A stretch of DNA of 13,957 bases, taken from positions 1 through 13,957 of the forward strand of contig JAFZLE010000120.1 in the NCBI GenBank assembly GCA_017551645.1. Reading direction: 5' to 3'. Made by a program: the position numbers and the translations under genes. Origin of the DNA: Clostridia bacterium. GTDB taxonomy: Bacteria > Bacillota > Clostridia > Christensenellales > Aristaeellaceae. The notes under the pieces are model-generated. The model was not told the origin of the DNA and did no database searches. It saw only the letters and a list, made by a program, of their open reading frames with translations. Shown in pieces: positions 1 through 7,382 of this stretch. Position 1 is the first letter of the stretch. Every line of letters begins with the position of its first letter.

Positions 1-832
1 CGGCGCAGGCAACGGTGACCAGCCCCGCGCCGCGTCTTGACGCACTCATGGCGCACAGCGACGCCGCGCCCGCCATGCCGCGGGAGTCGGCGAATATGAG
101 CAGATGCCCGAAGTCGTTTTTGTGGGAAGAGGGCCGGCGCACGGGAAGCGCGGCTTTTACGTCGCAGTCTTCCACAAGCTTCGCGCTCTCGGCGGGAACG
201 TATGCGGCAGGGATGCCGATATCGGCGATCTCAAGTTTTCCGCACACGTCCTTGCCCCTTCCCAGCAGCTGGCCGAGCTTCGCGAACTGAAAGCTCAGGG
301 TCACGTCCGCTTCGGGACAGTCGGGATAGTATTCCCCGGTATCCGAATCGAGCGCGGAGGGGATGTCGCAGCACAGTATACGGCTGCCTTTTTGTTTGTC
401 CGCGTTCATGCGGCAAAACACCCGGCGGGCGGTCTCGTCCGGAGCGCGGTTCAGGCCTATGCCGAACACGCAGTCCACCCACAGGCCGGGGCGAGGCAGT
501 GTGTCCAGAGCGGAACAGTCGCACAGGGCGAACACGCTGGCTTTCGCAAGGCCGCAGTTTTTTTGGCAGTCTGCGGACAAAGGGGGATACACGGACAGCG
601 CCACGGCGCGGGCGCCCATCTGGCTGAGTACTCTCGCGGCCGCGTAGCCATCCCCGCCGTTGCCGCCGCTGCCGCAGGCGAACACGGCGGTCTCGCCGGG
701 CCCCAGCAGCCTGAGTGCCTGCTCCGCCAGGGCGTGTCCTGCTTTTTCCATGAGCGAATAAGGGGACACACCCGTGTCAAACACGGTTTTTTCCGCCAGA
801 CGCATCTGGCTCGCCGAAAGTACGGGACGCAT
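1..832 (-). CDS. nnr: Bifunctional NAD(P)H-hydrate repair enzyme Nnr (epimerase + dehydratase), 3' end outside window
   Basis: Repairs hydrated NADH and NADPH: the N-terminal domain epimerises R- and S-NAD(P)HX, and the C-terminal kinase-like domain dehydrates the S form at the expense of ADP (family knowledge). The reverse frame from ATG at 832 is open to the window edge, giving 277 residues. Seen: a YjeF-N-type epimerase domain at about 1-212 with the nucleotide loop GSGGNGGDG (54-62), VDCVFGIGLNR (119-129), DIPSALDSDTG (156-166) and a terminal ADIGIP (203-208). The start of the dehydratase domain follows, with HKNDFGHLLIFADSRGMAGA (237-256). The usual GNNGGDG loop has Gly for the first Asn. 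Full-length fusions are about 500 residues, so roughly 220 are missing to the left. A GGAGG site lies 4 bases upstream, and the ATG shares one base with the TAA of the acetyltransferase gene, suggesting coupled translation. It is the last gene of the minus-strand operon visible here. Confident. Confidence 0.93.
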   Translation of the reverse strand, partial: MRPVLSASQMRLAEKTVFDTGVSPYSLMEKAGHALAEQALRLLGPGETAVFACGSGGNGGDGYAAARVLSQMGARAVALSVYPPLSADCQKNCGLAKASVFALCDCSALDTLPRPGLWVDCVFGIGLNRAPDETARRVFCRMNADKQKGSRILCCDIPSALDSDTGEYYPDCPEADVTLSFQFAKLGQLLGRGKDVCGKLEIADIGIPAAYVPAESAKLVEDCDVKAALPVRRPSSHKNDFGHLLIFADSRGMAGAASLCAMSASRRGAGLVTVACA

Positions 833-1473
833 TATTCCTCCATCAGGCTGTAACCGCCCAGCAGCTCGGGTCTGTTGACCATGGAATCTTCTTTGGTTAT
901 GGGACGTATTACGCGGCAGGGCACTCCCGCCGCGAAGGAATCGGATGGGATATCACGGGTCACCACGCTGCCCGCGCCTATCACGCACCTGTCGCCTATG
1001 GTCACGCCGGGGCATACCACCACATTGGCGCCCAGCCAGCAGTGGCTGCCAATGGTGACGGGCTTGGCGTAGCAGGCGTGTGCGGGAGCGCCGTTCTCAT
1101 CCTTCATGCGGAAACGCTCGTTCGCCAGCATGGGATGGATGGGGGTGACTATGGTGACGTTGGGGCCGAAGTTGCAGTCGTCGCCTATGGTGACTTTCGC
1201 GTCGTCCTGCACGGTCAGGTTGAAGTTGCCGAAAAAGCGCTTGCCTATGAACGTGTGCACGCCGTAGTGGAACTGTATGGGACCCTGTATGAAGCTGCCC
1301 TCGCCGAAGCTGCCCAGCAGCCTGGACAGTATGTCCGCCCGCTTTTCGGTCTCGTATTCGTAGGTGCGGTTGTAATCCGTGTCAAGGCAGTGGGCTTTGA
1401 GCTTCAAAGCCCTGAGCTCCTGCGCTCCGGGGGCGAACAGTACGCCCTGAAAAATACGTTCCTCCTGGCTCAT
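832..1473 (-). CDS. Maltose/galactoside-type O-acetyltransferase (left-handed beta-helix)
   Basis: Likely transfers an acetyl group from acetyl-CoA to a hydroxyl of a sugar or related small molecule in the cytoplasm. The 213-residue protein has the Maa/LacA/NodL layout. An N-terminal helical segment (about 1-50) resembles the maltose acetyltransferase leader, and hexapeptide repeats with I/V-G-D/A steps run over about 70-190. The catalytic His is expected at His113 in TPIHPM, with the conserved Asn-containing FGNFNLTVQD at 81-90 before it and the GAGSVVTRDIP / GVPCRVIR end at 167-190. Length is slightly above the family norm of about 185-200. A GAGGAG ribosome site sits about 6 bases before the ATG and overlaps the stop codon of the VanW gene, 10 bases away. 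The true acceptor cannot be read from sequence: maltose, galactoside, an export intermediate or a wall sugar are all possible. Family call strong, substrate unknown. Confidence 0.9.
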   Translation of the reverse strand: MSQEERIFQGVLFAPGAQELRALKLKAHCLDTDYNRTYEYETEKRADILSRLLGSFGEGSFIQGPIQFHYGVHTFIGKRFFGNFNLTVQDDAKVTIGDDCNFGPNVTIVTPIHPMLANERFRMKDENGAPAHACYAKPVTIGSHCWLGANVVVCPGVTIGDRCVIGAGSVVTRDIPSDSFAAGVPCRVIRPITKEDSMVNRPELLGGYSLMEE

Positions 1474-1483
1474 ATGCGGCTCC

Positions 1484-2980
1484 TCAGTTGTAGTCTATCT
1501 TGGGCGCAGACTCCTTGTAATAGCTGGTGCACAGCGTCTCGCGCCTTATCTCCTTGTCGTCGGCGGAGTAATAGATCCTGTATGTGGTGGCCTTGTAGCC
1601 TTTTCTGCCTTCGCTGGTGGTCACCCTCTGCCCGCTGTAGAGCAGGGGGTTCCTGGTATAGACCGGGTCCGGCACGGGGATGGTCTTGGTGACCTTGCCT
1701 TCTATTTTTATGTACTCCCCGTTCTCTGGCATCAGGCCGTAGATCTCGACTATAACGCGCTTGGAACTGCTCACGTAGGCTACGATGCACATGGGCTGGG
1801 AAGAAGTGTTTTTGAACTTCATGTCCTGGCTGGAATAGGACACCGTGGCGTCCTTGCCCTTGTCCACGTAACTGACGGGAATGGAATGGTTATGCCTTTC
1901 CACCAGTTCGCAGTCTGCCTTCATGGCCGCGTTCCACAGCGTGGTGGATACCTGGCAGATGCCGCCGCCAAAGTCCTCGGCCACTTCTCCGTCCTGATAC
2001 ACGGTCGCAACCCTGTAGCCCTTGGCTTCGGTGCGCGGGCCCACAGTGCCGTTAAAGGAGAAAGTCGCTCCGGGCATGAGCACGGTGCCGTTTATCGACG
2101 CGCAGGCCAGGCGGATGTTGGTGAGCCGGTCGCTGGAGGAAGTGGACGCCTTAGTGACCGCCTGCGTTATCATGCCGTAGCGGGCGGACACAGACTCCAT
2201 GGTCACGGCGGGATGAACGGGCGTGACCTCCACGTTTATTATGCCGCCGCCCGCCATGAGCAGATCGGAAGCCTGCTCGTACAGTTTCTGGGCGTCCACG
2301 TAGGAGCCTTCCTGCTCGGGGGAAAACGTGAACTGACGCTTGGAAAAATCAAAGTTGGTTATGCCGGCATCCACCGCCTCCTTGGTGTACTTTGCGGCGA
2401 TGGAATCGGTGACTTCCCTGAGCATGGCGGGGTCGAAGAGCTTCCGGCTGACCTCGAAGGTGCAGCCTTCCGTTTGCCTGGCGCGGATGCCCCGGGCCAT
2501 TTCTTCCAAAGAGCCGCTTCGGCCGGACGACCAGGCCTGGGAGATGACCGTAAGGTAATCGCTGGTGTAGCCCAGTTCTTCAGCGGAAACGAAATAGCTC
2601 TCGTCCCCGGCGGTGAAAGCCACGCCGGTCTGCTTAAGGGGAGTCTCTATGCTCTTTGTCCAGAACTGGCGCACTTCGTCCAGGCTGCAGCCGGACACGT
2701 CGTAACCGTCTATATGGGTGCCGTCGTAGAAAGACTGGTTGAGCACCTCGGTCTTCATCTGCCTGAACTCGCCGTAGGCTTCGTATTCGTTCAGGCAGAA
2801 CAGCGCGCAGGCGGCGATTATCACCAGCGCCAGGCACACCAGGGGCAGTGCCCACCAGCAGTAGGGCTTCTTTTTCGCGGCCGCGCGCTTCTTTGCGGAG
2901 ATGCGCTTTTTGGCTGTCCCGGCCTTCTTCGCGGACGCGGCGCGGTATTTGGTTTTATCGGCACTTTCGGTTGAAATCAT
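1484..2980 (-). CDS. VanW family protein with N-terminal membrane anchor, PG-binding-4-like and G5-like regions
   Basis: A 498-residue envelope protein. Residues 1-38 are a Lys/Ala-rich cytoplasmic tail, 41-63 form one transmembrane helix, and the rest should lie outside the cell. About 75-250 resembles the peptidoglycan-binding-4 type domain often found before VanW. The VanW domain covers about 286-414, with NIRLACASINGTVLMPGATF (288-307), GPRTEAKGY (314-322) and the hallmark GGGICQVSTTLWNA (338-351) followed by ERHNHSIPVSYV (361-372). About 421-485 looks like a G5 domain. VanW proteins occur in some vancomycin-resistance clusters but are widespread in Clostridia without vanHAX. No such genes are seen here, so this is not evidence of resistance; a wall-associated role is inferred. 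The start overlaps the stop of the upstream transporter gene (ATGA), with AAGGAAG as a possible ribosome site. Confidence 0.92.
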   Translation of the reverse strand: MISTESADKTKYRAASAKKAGTAKKRISAKKRAAAKKKPYCWWALPLVCLALVIIAACALFCLNEYEAYGEFRQMKTEVLNQSFYDGTHIDGYDVSGCSLDEVRQFWTKSIETPLKQTGVAFTAGDESYFVSAEELGYTSDYLTVISQAWSSGRSGSLEEMARGIRARQTEGCTFEVSRKLFDPAMLREVTDSIAAKYTKEAVDAGITNFDFSKRQFTFSPEQEGSYVDAQKLYEQASDLLMAGGGIINVEVTPVHPAVTMESVSARYGMITQAVTKASTSSSDRLTNIRLACASINGTVLMPGATFSFNGTVGPRTEAKGYRVATVYQDGEVAEDFGGGICQVSTTLWNAAMKADCELVERHNHSIPVSYVDKGKDATVSYSSQDMKFKNTSSQPMCIVAYVSSSKRVIVEIYGLMPENGEYIKIEGKVTKTIPVPDPVYTRNPLLYSGQRVTTSEGRKGYKATTYRIYYSADDKEIRRETLCTSYYKESAPKIDYN

Positions 2981-3858
2981 TTTGCTTCCTTTTTGGCTGT
3001 ATTTTCAGCCTTGTTGTCCGGCAGCATGGCGAACAGTACCACGCTCAAAAGGATTATGCAGCAGCCCAGTATGCCGGTCAGGTCGGGCCGCTCGCCTATG
3101 AACAGAAATACCCATACGGGGTTCAGAGCGGGCTCCAGGTTTTCCAGCACCGCTGCCCTGAGGGGCGAGGCGGTCTTCAGCCCCAGCGCCAGCAGTATGT
3201 ATCCCAGTCCCAGGCTTATGCCCATAAGGCACACGAAAAGCCAGTCCCTGAGCACGGGCAGTTCGAAGCCGAAGCGGACGCGGGAGTCAAATGGCAGGCT
3301 GAACACCATAACGACGGTCAGCAGGTTGCCCAGGTATGTGTAATCGGTTGTGGATCCGTTCTCCGCGCGGGATGCCAGAAACACCACCGAGAAACTGACG
3401 CCCGACAGCAGCGCCACCAGATTGCCGATGTGCGCGTACTTGAGCTCGGCGCCCTCGCTGCCGCCCGCGCAGCACAGCGCCACGCCGAGTATCAGCAGCG
3501 GCAGCAGTATCAGCTGCTTGAACGTGGGCTTTTTCCTGAACAGAAGAAAGTCGAACAAGGCCACGTACACGGGCATGGAGTACTGCAGCGTGATTGCGTT
3601 TGCAGAGGTGGTAAGGCCGAGGGCGGTCAGGTACAGCAGGCTCGTGAACGCCACGCCCAGCCCGCCTATCAGCGTGCTTCTGGTGAGCTTCAGCTTAAAG
3701 CCCTTCCTGACCCAGGCGAACATGAGCACCGCCACTATCGAGCGCACTCCCGCCTTGGACAGGGTGTTCCAATCCAGGTTCTTGCTGAGCACTCCGGAAA
3801 AGCTCCAGCTTATGCCGCTGAGTGCCACCAGGAGCGAACCTTTCAGTCTGGGGTTCAT
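2977..3858 (-). CDS. EamA/DMT-family transporter, 10 transmembrane helices
   Basis: A 293-residue hydrophobic protein with two tandem EamA (DUF6) halves, at about 7-136 and 155-283, each with five predicted helices, the classic drug/metabolite transporter layout. Recognisable signatures are GISWSFSGVLSK near the N-terminus, SANAITLQYSMPVYVALFDF at the end of the first half, and ASPLRAAVLENLEPALNPVW plus FIGERP in the second half. The tail is short, charged and Lys-rich. These proteins usually export or exchange amino acids, nucleotides or other metabolites. The substrate is not predictable, although its place directly after a hydroxyacid dehydrogenase gene could mean a related organic acid or amino acid. 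Its ATG overlaps the dehydrogenase stop by four bases (ATGA), and no strong ribosome site is close to it, so translational coupling is likely. Family call strong. Confidence 0.93.
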   Translation of the reverse strand: MNPRLKGSLLVALSGISWSFSGVLSKNLDWNTLSKAGVRSIVAVLMFAWVRKGFKLKLTRSTLIGGLGVAFTSLLYLTALGLTTSANAITLQYSMPVYVALFDFLLFRKKPTFKQLILLPLLILGVALCCAGGSEGAELKYAHIGNLVALLSGVSFSVVFLASRAENGSTTDYTYLGNLLTVVMVFSLPFDSRVRFGFELPVLRDWLFVCLMGISLGLGYILLALGLKTASPLRAAVLENLEPALNPVWVFLFIGERPDLTGILGCCIILLSVVLFAMLPDNKAENTAKKEAK

Positions 3859-4787
3859 TCTACGCGGTTGAGCCTTTCTCCGTTTTGGAATGCGGCGATA
3901 TTTTGGGCGGATATGGTCATCAGCCGCTGTCTCGCCTCCAGGCTGGCCCAGCCGATGTGGGGGGTCATTATCACGTTGGGCGCCGTCAGCAGCGGGTTTG
4001 TTCCCTCTATGGGCTCACGGCTCACCACGTCGGCCATGTACATGCCGACCTGCCCGGCTTTCAGCGCGTCGGCCATGTCGTTTTCGTCCACAACGGGACC
4101 CCGGGCGGTGTTGACTATCCAGACGCCCTTCTTCATGAGGGCGATGGTATTGCGGTTTATAAGCCCCCGGGTCTCGGGTTTCAGGGGGCAGTTGAGGGAG
4201 ATGACGTCGCTTAATGCGAATATGTCGTCCAGCACGCTTTTATCGCAGCGGGAAGGGGAGTAGGCGAGGGTCTTCATGCCGAAGGCCTCGGCCAGCGCCT
4301 TTACGCGGCTGCCTATGCGCCCCTGGCCGATGATGCCCAGGGCCTTGCCATCAAGCTCCGTCAAAGGGTACTTCCAGAAGCAGAAGTCGGGGCACGCCTG
4401 CCACGCGCCTTCCAGGCACAGGCGGCTGTGCTCGCCCACGTGCATGGCGGCTTCCAGTATGAACGCCATAACCAGCTGAGACACGCAGGAGGTGGAATAG
4501 GCGGGTATGTTGGTGACCGCTACGCCCTTCTCACGGGCGGCGTCCAGGTCTATATTGTTGTAACCCGTCGCCAGCACGCCTATGTATTTGAGGCGGGGCA
4601 GGGAGAAGATGATGTCGCGGGTGATGACGCACTTGTTGGTAAGAAGTATCTCGCAGTCCTTCGCCCGGGGGAGTATCTCCTCGGGCTTGCTGCGCTCGTA
4701 TACCTTAAGCTCGCCCAGACGGGACACCTCGTTCCACGGGATGTCGCCCGGATTTGCGGCGTAGCCGTCGAGTACCGTTATGTTCAT
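3855..4787 (-). CDS. D-2-hydroxyacid dehydrogenase, glycerate dehydrogenase/hydroxypyruvate reductase-like
   Basis: Probably reduces a 2-keto acid (hydroxypyruvate or glyoxylate are good guesses) to the D-2-hydroxyacid with NAD(P)H. The 310 residues match the family length. The N-terminal substrate domain opens MNITVLDGYAANPGD, typical of HprA-like enzymes, and contains ATGYNNIDLDAA (73-84). The Rossmann domain carries GIIGQGRIG (151-159). The catalytic trio is Arg229 in NTARGPVVDE, Glu258 in REP and His277 in TPHIGWAS. PDFCFWKYPL before the nucleotide-binding loop is characteristic of the glycerate dehydrogenase group. After the second strand there is YSPSR (176-180) instead of the acidic residue that usually selects NAD, so NADP use is possible (inference). 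It is the first gene of the five-gene minus-strand operon. GGAGAAG lies just before the ATG, and a near-consensus promoter lies about 40 bases upstream. Confidence 0.92.
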   Translation of the reverse strand: MNITVLDGYAANPGDIPWNEVSRLGELKVYERSKPEEILPRAKDCEILLTNKCVITRDIIFSLPRLKYIGVLATGYNNIDLDAAREKGVAVTNIPAYSTSCVSQLVMAFILEAAMHVGEHSRLCLEGAWQACPDFCFWKYPLTELDGKALGIIGQGRIGSRVKALAEAFGMKTLAYSPSRCDKSVLDDIFALSDVISLNCPLKPETRGLINRNTIALMKKGVWIVNTARGPVVDENDMADALKAGQVGMYMADVVSREPIEGTNPLLTAPNVIMTPHIGWASLEARQRLMTISAQNIAAFQNGERLNRVE

Positions 4788-4824
4788 GGCGCTTCTCCGA
4801 TGATCGCATATTATATCAATCTAT

Positions 4825-4853
4825 ATTATAACACTGTACGCGGTAATAGTCAA
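4825..4853 (-). promoter_or_regulatory. Promoter of the minus-strand hydroxyacid dehydrogenase operon
   Basis: On the minus strand, TTGACT (4853-4848) and a perfect TATAAT (4830-4825) are separated by 17 bases. Transcription should start near 4818, giving a leader of about 30 bases to the ATG at 4787. A second TATAAT lies at 4815-4810, 15 bases further on. The sigma-A type assignment rests on sequence only. Confidence 0.8.
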
Positions 4854-4919
4854 ATCCGGGAAGCTGCTCAAAAATCGTTTTGTCAAGGGCTTTGGCTACG
4901 CAGAATATGACAATTTGAC

Positions 4920-4949
4920 TACATTTTTCATAAACAAAGTTAAAATGTA
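4920..4949. repeat. Inverted repeat TACATTTT-N14-AAAATGTA upstream of nrdD
   Basis: Eight-base arms at 4920-4927 and 4942-4949 are perfect complements, with equivalent positions about two helical turns apart. They lie 18 bases upstream of the nrdD -35 element. This could be an operator or activator site. It does not match the NrdR, FNR or Rex consensus closely, and the region is AT-rich, so chance is possible. Confidence 0.4.
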
Positions 4950-4966
4950 AAATCGTGTCCTGAAGG

Positions 4967-4995
4967 TTGATTTTGGCGGTTTTTCCGCCTATAAT
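4967..4995 (+). promoter_or_regulatory. nrdDG promoter with a dyad in its spacer
   Basis: TTGATT (4967-4972) and a perfect TATAAT (4990-4995) are 17 bases apart. The spacer is almost filled by the dyad GGCGG-TTTTT-CCGCC (4975-4989), a place where a dimeric regulator would compete with RNA polymerase. The start site should be near 5002, leaving a leader of about 60 bases before the nrdD ATG at 5064. Confidence 0.75.
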
Positions 4996-5009
4996 TGACA
5001 GTGCGAAGA

Positions 5010-5027
5010 CGCGCAGAGGTCTGCGCG
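5010..5027 (+). promoter_or_regulatory. Hairpin at the start of the nrdDG leader
   Basis: CGCGCAGAGGTCTGCGCG is a perfect 18-base dyad: seven to eight GC-rich pairs with AGGT or GG at the tip. It falls about 8 bases after the predicted transcript start and 36 bases before the start codon, well clear of the ribosome site. It could stabilise the 5' end of the mRNA or bind a regulator as DNA. There is no U-tract, so it is not a terminator. Confidence 0.55.
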
Positions 5028-5063
5028 TATATATTTGACTCTTTTTTGCGAGGGCAGAATTCT

Positions 5064-7382
5064 ATGATAGATACCATCATCAAGCGCGACGGGCGCAAGG
5101 TCCCGTTCAATGAGGAAAAGATCTCTTCCGCGATAAACAAGGCCTTTATCGCCAGCGGCAGCGCGAAGAGCATGAGCGTGGCCGAGGAACTGGCCCATCA
5201 GGTGGTCGCCCGGATCAATTCCGACGAGAATATCGGCACGCCCACCGTCGAAGAGGTCCAGGATATAGTCGAGCGGGTGCTTTTGGACAACGGTTTCGTG
5301 AACACCGCCAAGAGCTACATCGTCTACCGCGCGGAGAGAAGCCGCGTGCGCCAGATGAACACCCGCCTGATGCGTATCTATGACGACATCACCTTCAAGG
5401 CTGCCCGTGACAGCGACATCAAGCGCGAGAACGCCAACATCAACGGCGACACCGCCATGGGCGCCATGCTCAAGTACGGCAGCGAGGGCGCCAAGCAGTT
5501 CAACACCATGTTCGTGCTCAAGCCCGAGCACGCCGCCGCCCATAACAACGGCGACATCCATATCCACGATATGGACTTCTACACGCTGACGACCACCTGC
5601 ACCCAGATAGACCTTATCAGCCTGTTCAACGGCGGTTTCTCCACCGGCCACGGCGTGCTCAGGGAGCCCAACGACATCGCTTCCTATTCCGCTTTGGCTT
5701 GCATCGCGATCCAGGCCAACCAGAACGACCAGCACGGCGGCCAGAGCGTGCCCAACTTTGATTACGCCATGGCCATCGGCGTACGCAAGACCTTCGTAAA
5801 GCGCTATCGCGACAACATGGTGCGTGCGCTGGAGCTCAAGTGCGGCATGGACGACGCCACCGAGCCCGTGAAGGCTTATCTGGCTGAGCTCGCCGAAAAG
5901 GGCTTGAAACCGACTTTGGTCGCTAATGACGAGTTCGAGGCCGCCGAAGCCGAAGAGCTCAGGAAACTGGGCGTGGACGCCGGTGAGATCCCCGAGCTGC
6001 AGCGCTTTGCCCACTCCAAGGCGGAGAAAGAGACCGACCGCGCCACCTATCAGGCAATGGAAGCCCTGGTGCACAACCTTAACACCATGAACTCCCGCGC
6101 CGGTGCGCAGGTGCCCTTCTCTTCCATCAACTACGGCACCGATACCAGCGAGGAAGCGCGCATGGTCATGAAGAACCTGCTGCTTGCCACCGAAGCGGGC
6201 CTGGGCCACGGCGAGACCCCCATATTCCCCATACAGATCTTCCGCGTGAAGGAAGGCATCAACTACAATCCCGGCGAGCCCAACTATGACCTGTTCAAGC
6301 TGGCCATCAGGGTGAGCGCCAAGAGGCTGTTCCCCAACTTCTCCTTCCAGGACGCGCCTTATAACATCAAATACTATAAGCCCGGCCATCCCGAGACCGA
6401 GATCGCCTACATGGGCTGCCGCACCCGCGTCATAGGCAACGTGAACGATCCCGACAGGGAGATCACCTACAGCCGCGGCAACCTGTCCTTCACCTCCATA
6501 AACCTGCCCCGCATCGCCATAAACGCCAACCACAACATCGACCTGTTCTTCCGGGAGCTGGACAGGATGATGAACCTCACCATAGACCAGCTGACCGAGC
6601 GCTTCGCCATCCAGTGCAAGAAGAAAGTGCGCAACTTCCCCTTCCTGATGGGTCAGGGCGTGTGGCTGGACAGCAATAAGCTTGACTGGGACGACGAAGT
6701 GGGCGAGGTGCTCAAGCACGGTACCCTGTCAGTGGGCTTCATCGGCCTGGCGGAGACGCTTAAGGCGCTGATAGGCGAACATCACGGCGAGAGCGAGAAG
6801 GCGCAGAACCTGGGCCTGGAGATCATCCGCTACATGCGCCAGAAGATGGACGAGACCAGCAAGGCCAGGGGCCTCAACTACACCCTGCTCGCCACTCCCG
6901 CCGAGGGCCTTTCCGGCCGCTTCGTAAGGATAGACCGCGAGAAGTACGGCTCCATCCCCGGAGTCACCGACAGGGATTACTACACTAACTCCTTCCATAT
7001 CCCGGTATATTACAACATCTCCGCCATAAAGAAGATCAAGCTGGAGGCTCCCTATCACGAGCTGACCAACGCGGGTCACATAAGCTACGTGGAGCTGGAC
7101 GGAGACCCCAGCCAGAACCTGGAAGCGTTCGAAAAGCTGGTGCGCGTAATGAAGGAGAGCGGCATAGGCTACGGCTCCATCAACCATCCCGTGGACAGAG
7201 ACCCGGTATGCGGCTTTAACGGCATCATCGGCGACACCTGCCCCAACTGCGGCAGGGCCGAGGACGGCGTGCACTTTGAGCGCATCCGCAGGATCACCGG
7301 CTACCTGGTGGGCACCATGGACAAGTGGAACAACGCCAAGCGCGCCGAGGAGCATGACAGGGTCAAGCACAGCATAGACTGA
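5064..7382 (+). CDS. nrdD: Anaerobic (class III) ribonucleoside-triphosphate reductase
   Basis: Reduces ribonucleoside triphosphates to deoxyribonucleotides without oxygen, using a glycyl radical that NrdG installs. The 772-residue protein has an N-terminal ATP-cone (about 3-95, with KRDGRKVPFNEEKI and AKSYIVYRAER), the barrel with active-site cysteines expected at Cys179 (TTTCTQ) and Cys452 (YMGCRTR), and the radical glycine Gly746 in RRITGYLVG, followed by the DRVKHS tail. The zinc-site region reads DPVCG...CPNCG (713-730), so only three of the four usual cysteines are present (716, 726, 729) and Asp713 stands at the other position. The ATG at 5064 was chosen over an upstream in-frame TTG at 4995 because 4995 overlaps the -10 box, while 5064 has GAGGG about 9 bases before it. 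The stop overlaps the nrdG start by one base. Very confident. Confidence 0.97.
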   Translation: MIDTIIKRDGRKVPFNEEKISSAINKAFIASGSAKSMSVAEELAHQVVARINSDENIGTPTVEEVQDIVERVLLDNGFVNTAKSYIVYRAERSRVRQMNTRLMRIYDDITFKAARDSDIKRENANINGDTAMGAMLKYGSEGAKQFNTMFVLKPEHAAAHNNGDIHIHDMDFYTLTTTCTQIDLISLFNGGFSTGHGVLREPNDIASYSALACIAIQANQNDQHGGQSVPNFDYAMAIGVRKTFVKRYRDNMVRALELKCGMDDATEPVKAYLAELAEKGLKPTLVANDEFEAAEAEELRKLGVDAGEIPELQRFAHSKAEKETDRATYQAMEALVHNLNTMNSRAGAQVPFSSINYGTDTSEEARMVMKNLLLATEAGLGHGETPIFPIQIFRVKEGINYNPGEPNYDLFKLAIRVSAKRLFPNFSFQDAPYNIKYYKPGHPETEIAYMGCRTRVIGNVNDPDREITYSRGNLSFTSINLPRIAINANHNIDLFFRELDRMMNLTIDQLTERFAIQCKKKVRNFPFLMGQGVWLDSNKLDWDDEVGEVLKHGTLSVGFIGLAETLKALIGEHHGESEKAQNLGLEIIRYMRQKMDETSKARGLNYTLLATPAEGLSGRFVRIDREKYGSIPGVTDRDYYTNSFHIPVYYNISAIKKIKLEAPYHELTNAGHISYVELDGDPSQNLEAFEKLVRVMKESGIGYGSINHPVDRDPVCGFNGIIGDTCPNCGRAEDGVHFERIRRITGYLVGTMDKWNNAKRAEEHDRVKHSID

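Larger units (their letters stand above)
4848..5040. repeat. Three copies of the octamer ATTTGACT in the divergent intergenic region
   Basis: The octamer occurs at 4848-4855 (inverted, overlapping the -35 of the minus promoter), 4913-4920 (plus) and 5033-5040 (plus, in the nrdD leader). The first two copies face each other as an inverted pair. Two of the three contain a TTGACT that could serve as a -35 element, so the similarity may partly reflect promoter sequence; the third has no good -10 after it. Confidence 0.5.

Noticed and set aside
1..832. Possible frameshift or pseudogene in Nnr
   Set aside because: I translated the reverse frame codon by codon from 832 to the edge: it is open throughout, and the motifs of both domains follow in order, so it is simply truncated by the window.
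1484..2980. Vancomycin resistance locus
   Set aside because: Only a VanW-domain protein is present. There is no VanS/VanR, ligase, VanX or serine racemase, and VanW/G5 proteins are common in susceptible Clostridia.
2848..4263. 471-codon plus-strand open frame across the VanW, DMT and dehydrogenase genes
   Set aside because: It crosses three well-supported minus-strand genes, is rich in Gln, Arg and His, and has no homology I recognise.
4915..4946. Second plus-strand promoter TTGACT...TAAAAT before nrdD
   Set aside because: The spacing is about 20 bases and the -10 match is poor; the 4967-4995 promoter is much better.
4788..5063. NrdR box pair upstream of nrdD
   Set aside because: I looked for the palindromic NrdR consensus and its second copy at the right phase. 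Only loose AT-rich matches were seen, for example near 4820-4836, so I do not call it.
4989..6719. Long 576-codon open frame antisense to nrdD
   Set aside because: It lies opposite a clear NrdD with all family motifs. Its translation is low-complexity in Val, Gly and His, typical of a codon-biased shadow frame, and it has no recognisable domain.
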